Assembly (NCBI RefSeq): GCF_035998295.1
Contig: NZ_DASYHS010000037.1
Location: 1-14,156, forward strand
Direction: 5' to 3'
Length of the DNA: 14,156 nt
Source: DASYHS01 sp035998295
Lineage (GTDB): Bacteria > Pseudomonadota > Alphaproteobacteria > Azospirillales > Azospirillaceae
How positions within the stretch are numbered: the stretch's first letter is position 1; each line of letters starts with the position of its first letter. The notes under the pieces were generated by a model. It saw only the letters and a program-made list of their open reading frames with translations. It was not told where the DNA came from and searched no databases. Positions 7,179 through 14,021 of this stretch are shown here, piece after piece. A program made the position numbers and the translations under genes.

Positions 7179-8008
7179 GATATGCGATCCTTTCGGACGT
7201 ACATTCCAACCTGGAAGCGTTGCGGGCCGTCCTCGACGCCATTTCCGGCGAGGACGCCGGTCGCATCGTGTGCCTCGGCGACATCGTGGGGTACAACGCC
7301 GACCCGGGTCCGTGCGTGAGCCTGCTCCGCGAGGCCGGGGCGCATTGCGTGGCGGGAAACCACGATCGCGCCGTGACGGGACAGATCACGACCGACGGCT
7401 TCAATCCCCTGGCCGCCAGGGCGGTCGCCTGGACGCGCGGGCAACTCGGCGCGGAGGCGATGGATTTCCTGCGCGGGCTTCCGTTGAAGGCGAGCTTCGG
7501 CAGCGATCTCGTCGCGGTCCACGGTGCACTGCATCCGGACGTCGGATGCGAACTTGTCCGCCTCGACAGCGACGAGCGCCGTCGCTTGAGCTTCGAGGCC
7601 CTGGTCGAGCACCCGTCCGGCAGCCGGATCTGCGCTTTCGGGCACACGCACCGGCCAGGCATCCACGAATATCGGCATGGAACGACGCTGACCCACGCCG
7701 GCGACGAGGTGATCATGCGCGAAGGTGCCCATTATCTCGTCAACCCCGGCACGGTGGGTCAGCCGCGGACGGGCGATGACCGGGCGACCTACATGGTACT
7801 GGACACCGAACGCGCCACGATCTCGATCCGGCGCGTCGTGTACGACATGCGCCCGGCGCTGTCCAAGACGCGCAAGGCGGGCCTAGCGGCCCGGCTGTCG
7901 AGGGTACCCGAGCCTTATCGGTCGGTGCTGAGGCGCATCTGGAGGTCCGTGCCCGGACGGGGCTCGCAATCGTGGCAGCGTCGATTGTGGCCTAAGCCTG
8001 AAGCCTAA
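7175..8008 (+). CDS. Calcineurin-like metallophosphoesterase
   Basis: The product has 277 residues with GTG 7175 as start, giving a GTGA overlap with the ATP-grasp stop and so translational coupling. The full metal-binding set is visible: D8 and H10 in SDVHSN, D36 in LGDIVGYNADP, N62-H63 in GNHD, H116 in VHGA, and FGHTH with H157 and H159. This is the YfcE/MJ0936-like class (Metallophos_2), which hydrolyses phosphodiesters or phosphomonoesters with two metal ions. There is no signal peptide, so it is cytoplasmic. The open frame extends upstream to 7010, but that part lies inside the previous gene. Tight coupling to the ATP-grasp gene suggests a shared pathway; the phosphorylated substrate is unknown. 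Confidence 0.9.
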   Translation: MRYAILSDVHSNLEALRAVLDAISGEDAGRIVCLGDIVGYNADPGPCVSLLREAGAHCVAGNHDRAVTGQITTDGFNPLAARAVAWTRGQLGAEAMDFLRGLPLKASFGSDLVAVHGALHPDVGCELVRLDSDERRRLSFEALVEHPSGSRICAFGHTHRPGIHEYRHGTTLTHAGDEVIMREGAHYLVNPGTVGQPRTGDDRATYMVLDTERATISIRRVVYDMRPALSKTRKAGLAARLSRVPEPYRSVLRRIWRSVPGRGSQSWQRRLWPKPEA

Positions 8009-8012
8009 CACC

Positions 8013-8031
8013 GGAACACGGGGCGTGTTCC
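8013..8031. repeat. Perfect inverted repeat across the stress promoter
   Basis: GGAACACG (8013-8020) and CGTGTTCC (8024-8031) are exact reverse complements separated by GGG. The left arm contains the promoter -35 element and the right arm fills the spacer. It begins four bases after the metallophosphoesterase stop. It could be an operator or a hairpin ending the upstream operon, though no T run follows directly. Confidence 0.6.
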
Positions 8032-8038
8032 CGTCGTT
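8013..8038 (+). promoter_or_regulatory. EcfG-type general stress promoter of the GNAT/ligase pair
   Basis: GGAAC (8013-8017), 17 bases, then CGTT (8035-8038) exactly match the EcfG consensus. Transcription would start near 8045, about 27 bases before ATG 8072. It would place the acyltransferase and, by read-through, the O-antigen ligase-like gene in the general stress regulon. Confidence 0.72.
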
Positions 8039-8071
8039 TGGGGGCGGTGGTTCCGCAGCTGCGAGCTTTTC

Positions 8072-9268
8072 ATGGATACGATGGTGTGCGCCACGGTCGA
8101 GAGGGAGATGCCCGTGATCGACGTGGATCTCCTGCCTCTTTCCGAGGTGCCGCATCTGGACCGGTTGTGGACCGATCTGGAGGCCCGCGCCGACGGGTCT
8201 TTCTTCCTGTCATGGCTTTGGGTGTCGTGCTGGCTGGAACATCTGCCCAGCGGGTCCCGGCCTTTCGTCCTGGTGGCCCGGTCCGGCGAACGCGTCGTCG
8301 GTCTCGCCATCCTCTGCCGCGCCACCGTTTGGCGATACGGGCTACTGCGCAAGCGCTGCTGGCTGCTGCACGAGACCGGGGATAGGGTGTTCGACCGCCT
8401 CACCGTCGAATACAACGGGATTCTAGCGGACGAAGGCTGCCGCGAAGTCGTATGGACCGTCTTCCTGGACTGGCTGGCTCGCAACGTCGGGGATTGGGAC
8501 GAAATGGTGCTGAGCGGCATATCGCCGGATTTCGAGACCGCGGTCCGGAGCCGGGCCGTATCCGGGGGGCATCTCGTCCATGTCCGGCGGGCAGAGACGG
8601 CCAAGGGGGTCGATCTGGCCCGCGTGCGTCGCGACGGGGGCGAATACCGGGCCGGGCTTGGCCGGAATACCCGCTCGGCCGTCCGGCGCGCGGAGCGGCT
8701 CTATGACGAGCGCGGTGGCATCGCCTTTGAAATCGCAACGACCGCCGACGAGGCGCTCGGTTATTTCGAGGACATGGAGGCGCTTCATCAGGCGGCGTGG
8801 AAGGCACGCGGCAAGTACGGGGCCTTCGACAACCCCGTCTTCCGCCCGTTCCACCGGCGCCTGATCGAGCGCGCCACGTCCTCGGGGCAGGTGCGTCTCT
8901 GCCGGATCACCGCCGGCGGCCGGCCGATCGGCTACCTCTACAATTTCGTCTCGGGGAACCGCGTGCTGAACTATCAGAGCGGGTTTGCCTACGAGTCCGA
9001 CAACCGTCTCAAACCCGGCCTGCTCAGCCATGTGCTGGCGGTCGAGGACGCGCTCGCGCGCGGCGAGGCATATTACGACTTCCTGGCGGGATCGTCGGGA
9101 CACAAGCAGCACCTGTCGAACGATCGACAGCGTCTGAACTGGATCTCCGTGGAACCGGACGGAATGCTGGGACGCGTGGATGCCGCCTTGGGCGCATTGC
9201 GCGGCCGGCTGACGGCATTGCGGCGGAGCGCTTCGGCGACCCTATCCGACGTGAAGGCCCGTCGATGA
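8072..9268 (+). CDS. CelD/BcsL-like GNAT-family acyltransferase
   Basis: The product has 398 residues. The central and C-terminal part (about 190-345) matches the GNAT acyltransferase group linked to cellulose and exopolysaccharide synthesis (Pfam Acetyltransf_6, CelD-like). Signs include YRAGLGRNTRSAVRRAERL (192-210), the segment ALHQAAWKARGKYGAF (237-252), GGRPIGYLYNF (282-292) and YYDFLAGSSGHKQHLS (334-349). These proteins are thought to acylate sugars or transfer aminoacyl groups in a FemAB-like manner, in the cytoplasm. ATG 8072 lacks a clear ribosome-binding site; ATG 8108 or GTG 8114, near GAGAGGGAG, could be the true start, removing 12-14 residues. It follows a perfect EcfG promoter, and 37 bases separate it from the ligase-like gene. 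Confidence 0.87.
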   Translation: MDTMVCATVEREMPVIDVDLLPLSEVPHLDRLWTDLEARADGSFFLSWLWVSCWLEHLPSGSRPFVLVARSGERVVGLAILCRATVWRYGLLRKRCWLLHETGDRVFDRLTVEYNGILADEGCREVVWTVFLDWLARNVGDWDEMVLSGISPDFETAVRSRAVSGGHLVHVRRAETAKGVDLARVRRDGGEYRAGLGRNTRSAVRRAERLYDERGGIAFEIATTADEALGYFEDMEALHQAAWKARGKYGAFDNPVFRPFHRRLIERATSSGQVRLCRITAGGRPIGYLYNFVSGNRVLNYQSGFAYESDNRLKPGLLSHVLAVEDALARGEAYYDFLAGSSGHKQHLSNDRQRLNWISVEPDGMLGRVDAALGALRGRLTALRRSASATLSDVKARR

Positions 9269-9305
9269 GCGAGTTCTTCACGAAAGAGGCTGGAGGAAGG
9301 CCCTT

Positions 9306-10649
9306 ATGACGCCGCTGCAATACTATCTCGTGCGCATGGTGGAGCGAGGTTATGCCGTCATCACCCTGCTTCTTGTCATGGGCGCGTTGCAGCCCTTCCT
9401 CGTGACCTGGCGGACGGGGACAAGCGATCCCAACCTGAACGAGATGATCGAACAGGGAAATATCCGCTTCCAGATCGTGTCGCTGTCCTTGTACGTGATC
9501 GCACTGCTGGTTCTGCTTGCGGTACGGCACCGCCTGCCGACCCTCCTCGCGCGCAACTGGAGCCTGTTGGCGCTCGTCGGGCTGGCCGTGCTCTCCGCGG
9601 CGTGGTCGTACTACCCGGACGCGACTTTCAGGCGTGGGATCGCTCTCGTCCTTACGCTCGGATTCGCCCTGTACCTGGTCTTGCGCTACTCGTCGCTGGA
9701 ACTGCTGGAACTGCTCGGCGTCGCCATGGTCATCGCCGCCGTCATGAGCTACGTGTTCGTGTTCGCGTTTCCGGTATATGCCATCCACAGCTTCGACCAG
9801 CATCACGGGACCTGGCGGGGAGTGTTCGACCACAAGAACACGTTCGGGGCCGTGATGGGGCTCGGGGTTCTCGTATGCGTGACGCTGTGGCGGACGGGCG
9901 GGCCGATACGTCGGCCGTTCGCCGCGGTCGGCATCGCACTGTGCGGATCGCTCCTGGCTCAGTCGTTCTCAGCCACATCCTGGACCGTCACGGTCGGCGC
10001 ATTGCTGTCGATGGTGTTCCTCAACCGCCTGCGGGCGTCCCCGTTCCCTCTCGGGGTCAGGCTGGGCGTCGTGCTCGCCATCGGCTTCGGCGCCATCTTC
10101 CTGCTGACGGCCCATTTCCTCGTGGTCGGTCTCGACATGCTGGGCCGCGACCTTACCTTCAGCGGCCGAACGACCATATGGCCCCTCGCGCTGGAGGCCG
10201 GCATGGAACATCCGTTCCTCGGGGCGGGCTACCGCGCGTTCTGGTCCCCGATCGGCGCCGAATACGTCTATGCCCGCCTGTCCTGGAACGAGCAGCTCGG
10301 CAATGGGCACAATGGCTATCTCGACGTCTGGCTCGAACTTGGTTTCGTCGGGTTTGGGCTATTCCTGGTGATGTTCCTGACGCTCGGGCGTCGGGCCTAT
10401 GTCCGGCTGACGACATCCCGGGATGCGGTGGGGCTTTTCTACGTGATGTTCTTCCTGTTCTCCTTCGTCTACAGCATCACGGAGAAGTTCCTGCTCGAGC
10501 AAACCGACATCCTGTGGCTCGTCCTGATGGTGTGCCTGCTGTATCTGACGCCGGTCCGTCAGGAGAGCGGCGCGCCGGCTTCGGACCGCGCGAGGCTGCC
10601 GCAGGGGCCGCGTCGGCACCCGCAGACGCCGGCCAGCGAACCGGCCTGA
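9306..10649 (+). CDS. O-antigen ligase family / ExoQ-like polysaccharide polymerase
   Basis: The product has 447 residues, with about ten or more membrane segments between residues 15 and 415. The Wzy_C (O-antigen ligase) signature is present: a periplasmic-type loop with GVFDHKNTFGAVMGLG (172-187, H176-K177-N178), then SATSWTV (222-228), FSGRTTIW (285-292), HPFLGAGYRAFW (302-313) and GNGHNGYLDVWLELG (333-347). The HKN and HNGYLD pattern resembles ExoQ, which polymerises succinoglycan repeat units, more than WaaL, but sequence alone does not separate them. A strong GGAGGAAGG lies 7 bases before ATG 9306. It is last in the plus-strand run and ends just before a strong terminator. It probably acts in the inner membrane after the Wzx-type flippase. 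Confidence 0.9.
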   Translation: MTPLQYYLVRMVERGYAVITLLLVMGALQPFLVTWRTGTSDPNLNEMIEQGNIRFQIVSLSLYVIALLVLLAVRHRLPTLLARNWSLLALVGLAVLSAAWSYYPDATFRRGIALVLTLGFALYLVLRYSSLELLELLGVAMVIAAVMSYVFVFAFPVYAIHSFDQHHGTWRGVFDHKNTFGAVMGLGVLVCVTLWRTGGPIRRPFAAVGIALCGSLLAQSFSATSWTVTVGALLSMVFLNRLRASPFPLGVRLGVVLAIGFGAIFLLTAHFLVVGLDMLGRDLTFSGRTTIWPLALEAGMEHPFLGAGYRAFWSPIGAEYVYARLSWNEQLGNGHNGYLDVWLELGFVGFGLFLVMFLTLGRRAYVRLTTSRDAVGLFYVMFFLFSFVYSITEKFLLEQTDILWLVLMVCLLYLTPVRQESGAPASDRARLPQGPRRHPQTPASEPA

Positions 10650-10670
10650 TCTTTTCGGCCGTACATAACG

Positions 10671-10709
10671 AAAAAGGCCTGGGGCCCGAAACGGGCCCCA
10701 GGCCTTTTT
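10671..10709. terminator. Strong bidirectional intrinsic terminator
   Basis: A perfect 18-bp stem with an AAA loop: the left arm 10671-10688 starts with five A and the right arm 10692-10709 ends with five T, with a GC-rich core of GGCCTGGGGCCCG type. It lies between the convergent stops at 10649 and 10725, so it can end transcription from both sides. Confidence 0.95.
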
Positions 10710-10724
10710 CACTTGGACATCCGT

Positions 10725-11780
10725 TCAAGCGCTCGATACGCGGGGGGAGACGGTCGCGGCCGCCGGTTGGTACGCTCGCACGAAACCCGCTTCTCTGACC
10801 TCGACCGAGGGCTCGCGGAGCACATCGCTGTAGTTGGCGCGAAACTCCTTGAGCGTGCTTCCGCAGTACCGGTCCTTCATGGCATCGAACAATGCGTCGA
10901 GATCGTCGTAGAGCGCGTCGATCGACTTTTCCGTCGGGAAGTTCGGGCTGCCACCGGGCATCAGCTCGGATGAATGCAGCATGAATTGCGCGTAAGGCGT
11001 ATTTCCGTACCAGAGGTCGTGGGCAAGCTCGATCATCTCCTCGCGGTTGTCCCCGTTGGGGCGCAGCCACTGCAGGCCGACCAGCGGCTTCAGCAGATGG
11101 TACCCGAGGCGGGTGCGGTAGATGCGCCGCATCGTGCCCACGGCCAGGGACGTCCAGCGCGGACGGATGGACATCGGCAATTCGAGGAGCTGGCTCTTGC
11201 CCGGCCGCTCGATATCGTCGAGGTCCACGAAATAGGGCAGTGCCGGGAAATCCCTGTAGTCGCTGCCGCCGCGCGTGGCGCCTCGTGCATGGATCCAACT
11301 CACATGCGGTGTGACCGAACAGTCCACCATGTAGCCGTTGGCCACGAGCTCGCGGGCATAATCGGAATTGATGGCCCAGCGCCCGGCCCGATGGCTGACC
11401 ATGTCGGTTTCGAAGGTTTCTTCGAGCAGATCGGTCAGGAAACGGATCTTGGCCGCCATCACCTCGCGGGGAAACTCGATCAGATATGGCGAGCAGGCGT
11501 AGTCGTCGCTCGTCAGGCGGTGGTCGGGCGGCGAATGCCAGGCATGGAGATGAAGACCGATTTCCGCGGTGTTGCGATGCAGCAAGTCGCGAGCGAACTC
11601 CACGAAGCTCGCATTTACGGCCATCTCATAGTTGACGAGATAGGTAGGCTTGTAGCCGTACCTCTCGCACAGGGACTGGAACCGGGGAAGGAAGGCCGCA
11701 TTGTGGCTCGTGATCCGCCGCGGCCTGGCCCAAAGGTTGTCCCCCTCGGTGTCAATGGTGATGAGAAGCGGCTTCTTCAT
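10725..11780 (-). CDS. Polysaccharide deacetylase-like protein
   Basis: The product has 351 residues. It carries deacetylase-type motifs in variant form: ITIDTEGDN (8-15) with D10 and D14 instead of the usual TFDDG, GLHLHAWH (76-82) with H77, H79 and H82, and SHRAGRWAIN (129-138). This spacing fits the NodB-like or WalW-like carbohydrate esterase fold, which removes acetyl groups from amino sugars using a metal. No signal peptide is visible, which is unusual for enzymes acting on exported polymer and hints at a lipid-linked or cytoplasmic substrate. ATG 11780 was chosen because MKKPLLITIDTEGD is a typical start; the open frame runs on to 11966 inside the next gene. It overlaps the glycosyltransferase stop by 29 bases, so the two form an operon. 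Confidence 0.83.
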   Translation of the reverse strand: MKKPLLITIDTEGDNLWARPRRITSHNAAFLPRFQSLCERYGYKPTYLVNYEMAVNASFVEFARDLLHRNTAEIGLHLHAWHSPPDHRLTSDDYACSPYLIEFPREVMAAKIRFLTDLLEETFETDMVSHRAGRWAINSDYARELVANGYMVDCSVTPHVSWIHARGATRGGSDYRDFPALPYFVDLDDIERPGKSQLLELPMSIRPRWTSLAVGTMRRIYRTRLGYHLLKPLVGLQWLRPNGDNREEMIELAHDLWYGNTPYAQFMLHSSELMPGGSPNFPTEKSIDALYDDLDALFDAMKDRYCGSTLKEFRANYSDVLREPSVEVREAGFVRAYQPAAATVSPRVSSA

Positions 11781-12921
11781 GTCGGTTTGCTGTCTCCACC
11801 TGGAGTGCTTTGCCCGATTTGGGGGGCTGTGGCCCAAAGGCGAGGCGCAGATAGGCATCGACGGCGCGCTCGAGGCTGAATTGACGGGCCTTGCTGGTGA
11901 ATTCCACCGCCGGACCTGCCCGCTCGATGGCCCGTCGCATGCCGGCGGCCAGCGCTTCCGGATCATCGACCGGCGCGAGGTCGCCCAGCGCGCCGTTCTC
12001 GAGGATCTCTCTCGTTCCGCCGGGGCAATCGGTCGCGACCACCCGAGTGCCGCATGCCAACGCTTCGATGAGGACGGTGGGTAGCCCCTCCCAGTGCGAG
12101 GACTGCACGAAGACCGAGGCCCGCTTCATGAACGGGAATGGATTGGCGACGAACCCTTCGAGTCCGACGTCGGCTCCCACTCCCAGGTCGTCGGCGAGTG
12201 CGCGCAGTTGATCCCGCTCGTCGCCGTCACCGAGGATCAGCAGCCGCGCCGGACGTTCTGCGCGAAGGCGCGCGAAGGCGCGCACGAGCAGCGAGTAGTT
12301 CTTTACCGCGACGAGCCGGCCGGCAGCGAGAACGACCGGCGGTTGGCCGGCTGCCAGCCAGGGGTGATGGCACGGCTCCTCGGCCCGGCGGTAGAGGTCG
12401 TCGGTAATGATGCCGTTGTAGATGACGTCGATGCGGCTGCGTGCGATGCCGCAGAAGCGGGCCAGGTCGTCCGCGACCCCGTCGGATACCGTCACTATGC
12501 CGGTGGCGCGTGGGTACAGCCAGGGAACCATGCGGTGCGAGAGGCGTACCGTCCTGGCAGTCTCCACCTCGGCCGTGCGGGAGATCATGCTGTGCTCGGT
12601 GACGATCACGCGGGTAGCGGTGCGGGCGAGCGTGGCCGCGAGGAGGGCGCCGACATTGACGTGGGGCAGGGCGCTGATCAGCGCGTCGGGCCGCTCGCGG
12701 CGCAGGTAGCGGGCGAGAGCCGCGATGCTGTTGAGCATGCGGCCGGTTCCGAGTTCGCTGACGCGGAGCTTCGGGGAGATCGCGTCGAGATAGGCTCCCT
12801 CGCGGCGGACCAGCAGAAGGTCGACGTCGCACGGCCGTTCAGCGAGACCGGCGGCGAGCTGCAGCATCGCTCGCTCCGCTCCTCCGCCGTAAAGGTCCTG
12901 CAGCAGAACGCAAATCCTCAT
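11752..12921 (-). CDS. Family 4 glycosyltransferase (GT-B fold)
   Basis: The product has 389 residues. The N-terminal domain opens MRICVLLQDLYGGGAERAML, with the glycine loop for the acceptor side. The C-terminal domain has GRLVAVKNY (201-209, R202 and K207), LLILGDGDERDQL (227-239) and the GT4 E-x7-E motif in HWEGLPTVLIEALACGTRVVATD (E278 and E286). It would transfer a sugar from a nucleotide-sugar to the lipid-linked repeat unit on the cytoplasmic face. ATG 12921 starts at the usual first strand of the fold; a GTG start at 12960 would add 13 residues lacking family similarity. The C-terminus ends in a histidine-rich tail (SHHH). It is the first gene of the minus-strand operon. The sugar cannot be told from the sequence. 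Confidence 0.92.
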   Translation of the reverse strand: MRICVLLQDLYGGGAERAMLQLAAGLAERPCDVDLLLVRREGAYLDAISPKLRVSELGTGRMLNSIAALARYLRRERPDALISALPHVNVGALLAATLARTATRVIVTEHSMISRTAEVETARTVRLSHRMVPWLYPRATGIVTVSDGVADDLARFCGIARSRIDVIYNGIITDDLYRRAEEPCHHPWLAAGQPPVVLAAGRLVAVKNYSLLVRAFARLRAERPARLLILGDGDERDQLRALADDLGVGADVGLEGFVANPFPFMKRASVFVQSSHWEGLPTVLIEALACGTRVVATDCPGGTREILENGALGDLAPVDDPEALAAGMRRAIERAGPAVEFTSKARQFSLERAVDAYLRLAFGPQPPKSGKALQVETANRHEEAASHHH

Positions 12922-13316
12922 GTCGGGTCCCGTCGCTGTCGATTCGACGTGATGGCCCACGGATCACGGAGTACTGTCCTGCACAGACCGCGATCTCGTT
13001 GCTGATCACAGTTCATTTTTAACATTCCAACAGTTAAATTAAATGGATAAATGGGCTATGGGCCATTTTGGGCGCCCGCTTGCGGAATGGGCGTTGTAAT
13101 CTAGGTAGCTGCCATTTTGCGGCTTTCAATGTCACTTGGGTTTGATCCAGGGGTGTTACCCTAAACTTGCCCAGTCCAGGAGATTGAGCGCCGGCAGGTG
13201 AGAAATGGCTGCTGCCTGGTATTTGGGAACCAGAGGTGACGCTCTCCCGTCGTCGGGGTAGCCCCAGCCGCTTCGCCACTGGCGCCGTGCGGGTGAAAGG
13301 GAGTATCACGGGTCTC
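12922..13316. promoter_or_regulatory. AT-rich divergent intergenic region with direct repeats
   Basis: This is a 395-base gap between the divergent glycosyltransferase and HD-domain genes. Positions about 13008-13060 are strikingly AT rich for this window and include TTAAATTAA and a TTTTTAA tract. GCCATTTTG occurs at 13062-13070 and again at 13111-13119, 49 bases apart in the same orientation. GGGTGTTACCC near 13153 is a short palindrome. GGAAC at 13226 with CGTC after 17 bases is only a partial EcfG match. I see no convincing sigma-70 promoter and no gene. It most likely holds promoters and regulator sites for both operons. Confidence 0.5.
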
Positions 13317-13955
13317 ATGAAGATCGAAACGAGTGCCGATGGAGATCGGCTCACGCGCATCCTCGATTTCCTGCTCCTGATCGACCGATTCAAGACGGTC
13401 GAGCGCCGGGGCTATGTCGGTTCCGACGGGGCGCGGCGCGAAACCGACGCGGAGCATACCTGGCACATGGCGATGTTCGCCCTGCTGCTGCACGGCGAGC
13501 TCGGCTTCGAGGCGGACATCGGACACACGCTCTGCCTCGTGCTGGTTCACGATCTCGTGGAGATCCATGCCGGCGACACCTATGCCTACGATGATGCGGG
13601 GCGCGCCGGCCAGGAGGAGCGCGAGCTTATCGCGGCACGGCGTCTGTTCGGCACGCTGCCCTCCGATCTCGGGAACCGGCTGCACGAGTGGTGGCGCGAA
13701 TTCGAGGAGGGAGCGACACCGGAGGCGCGCCTGGCCAAGGCGGTCGACAGGCTCCAGGGTTTCGCACAGAATTTCCTGTCCGGAGGGCGTGCCTGGCGCG
13801 AGAACGGCATCGCTCGCGAGCGCACGCGACAGCGGACCGATTTGCCGCGTGCGCTGGATCCGGCGCTCGCGTGGGTGGTCGACGAGATTTATGCGCGTGC
13901 CGACCGGGCCGGCTTGTGGCCACTGACGGAGAGTGGCCGGGACCCCGTCAAGTGA
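13317..13955 (+). CDS. HD-domain phosphohydrolase
   Basis: The product has 212 residues. The HD signature is clear: H47 in ETDAEHTWHMAMFALLLH, H78-D79 in LVHDLVEIHAGD, and a distal D144 in KAVDRLQGF. This is the HD_3/YfbR-like group, soluble metal-dependent enzymes that often dephosphorylate deoxynucleoside monophosphates or related nucleotides. ATG 13317 was chosen because the fold starts just after; AAGGGAG lies about 13 bases upstream, a little far. The frame is open back to a GTG at 13236, and GTG 13287 or 13293 are other options. It is alone in its orientation and need not belong to the polysaccharide locus. Its stop lies inside a palindrome. Confidence 0.87.
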   Translation: MKIETSADGDRLTRILDFLLLIDRFKTVERRGYVGSDGARRETDAEHTWHMAMFALLLHGELGFEADIGHTLCLVLVHDLVEIHAGDTYAYDDAGRAGQEERELIAARRLFGTLPSDLGNRLHEWWREFEEGATPEARLAKAVDRLQGFAQNFLSGGRAWRENGIARERTRQRTDLPRALDPALAWVVDEIYARADRAGLWPLTESGRDPVK

Positions 13956-13959
13956 CGGG
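13944..13959. repeat. Palindrome over the HD gene stop codon
   Basis: CCCGTCA (13944-13950) and TGACGGG (13953-13959) are exact reverse complements separated by AG. The second arm begins with the TGA stop of the HD gene. No T run follows, so it is not a clear terminator by itself. Confidence 0.5.
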
Positions 13960-13973
13960 CTGCTTGCGCTCGG

Positions 13974-13991
13974 TCGGTCATGGACCGATTT
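13974..13991 (+). terminator. Weak possible terminator after the HD gene
   Basis: TCGGTC (13974-13979), ATG, GACCGA (13983-13988) then TTT. The stem is six base pairs and the T run only three, so function is doubtful. It lies between the convergent HD gene and the unidentified minus-strand gene. Confidence 0.3.
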
Positions 13992-14021
13992 AGGCGACCG
14001 ATCTAGGCAACCGGCCTAGGC
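13983..14021. repeat. Three tandem 13-base repeats
   Basis: GACCGATTTAGGC (13983-13995), GACCGATCTAGGC (13996-14008) and AACCGGCCTAGGC (14009-14021) follow each other with no gap. The first two differ by one base and the third by three to four. The third covers the stop codon of the minus-strand gene. Confidence 0.7.

Noticed and set aside
8013..8031. LexA-type operator reading of the inverted repeat
   Set aside because: The GAAC and GTTC halves are nine bases apart and inverted. This fits neither the alphaproteobacterial GTTC-N7-GTTC box nor the Gram-positive GAAC-N4-GTTC box.
9700..9724. EcfG-like GGAAC-N16-CGTC inside the O-antigen ligase-like gene
   Set aside because: The last -10 base is wrong, it is deep inside a coding region, and no gene start follows.
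10974..11879. 301-codon open frame on the plus strand
   Set aside because: It is antisense to the deacetylase-like gene, which has recognisable catalytic motifs and proper overlap with its neighbour.
12523..12547. EcfG-like GGAAC-N16-CGTA within the glycosyltransferase gene
   Set aside because: It has a mismatched -10, is antisense to the gene, and has no downstream start on that strand.
12094..13005. 303-codon open frame on the plus strand
   Set aside because: It is antisense to the GT4 glycosyltransferase and has no recognisable domain.
13226..13251. EcfG-like GGAAC-N17-CGTC upstream of the HD gene
   Set aside because: The position is plausible but the -10 has a mismatch, so it is mentioned only in the intergenic description.
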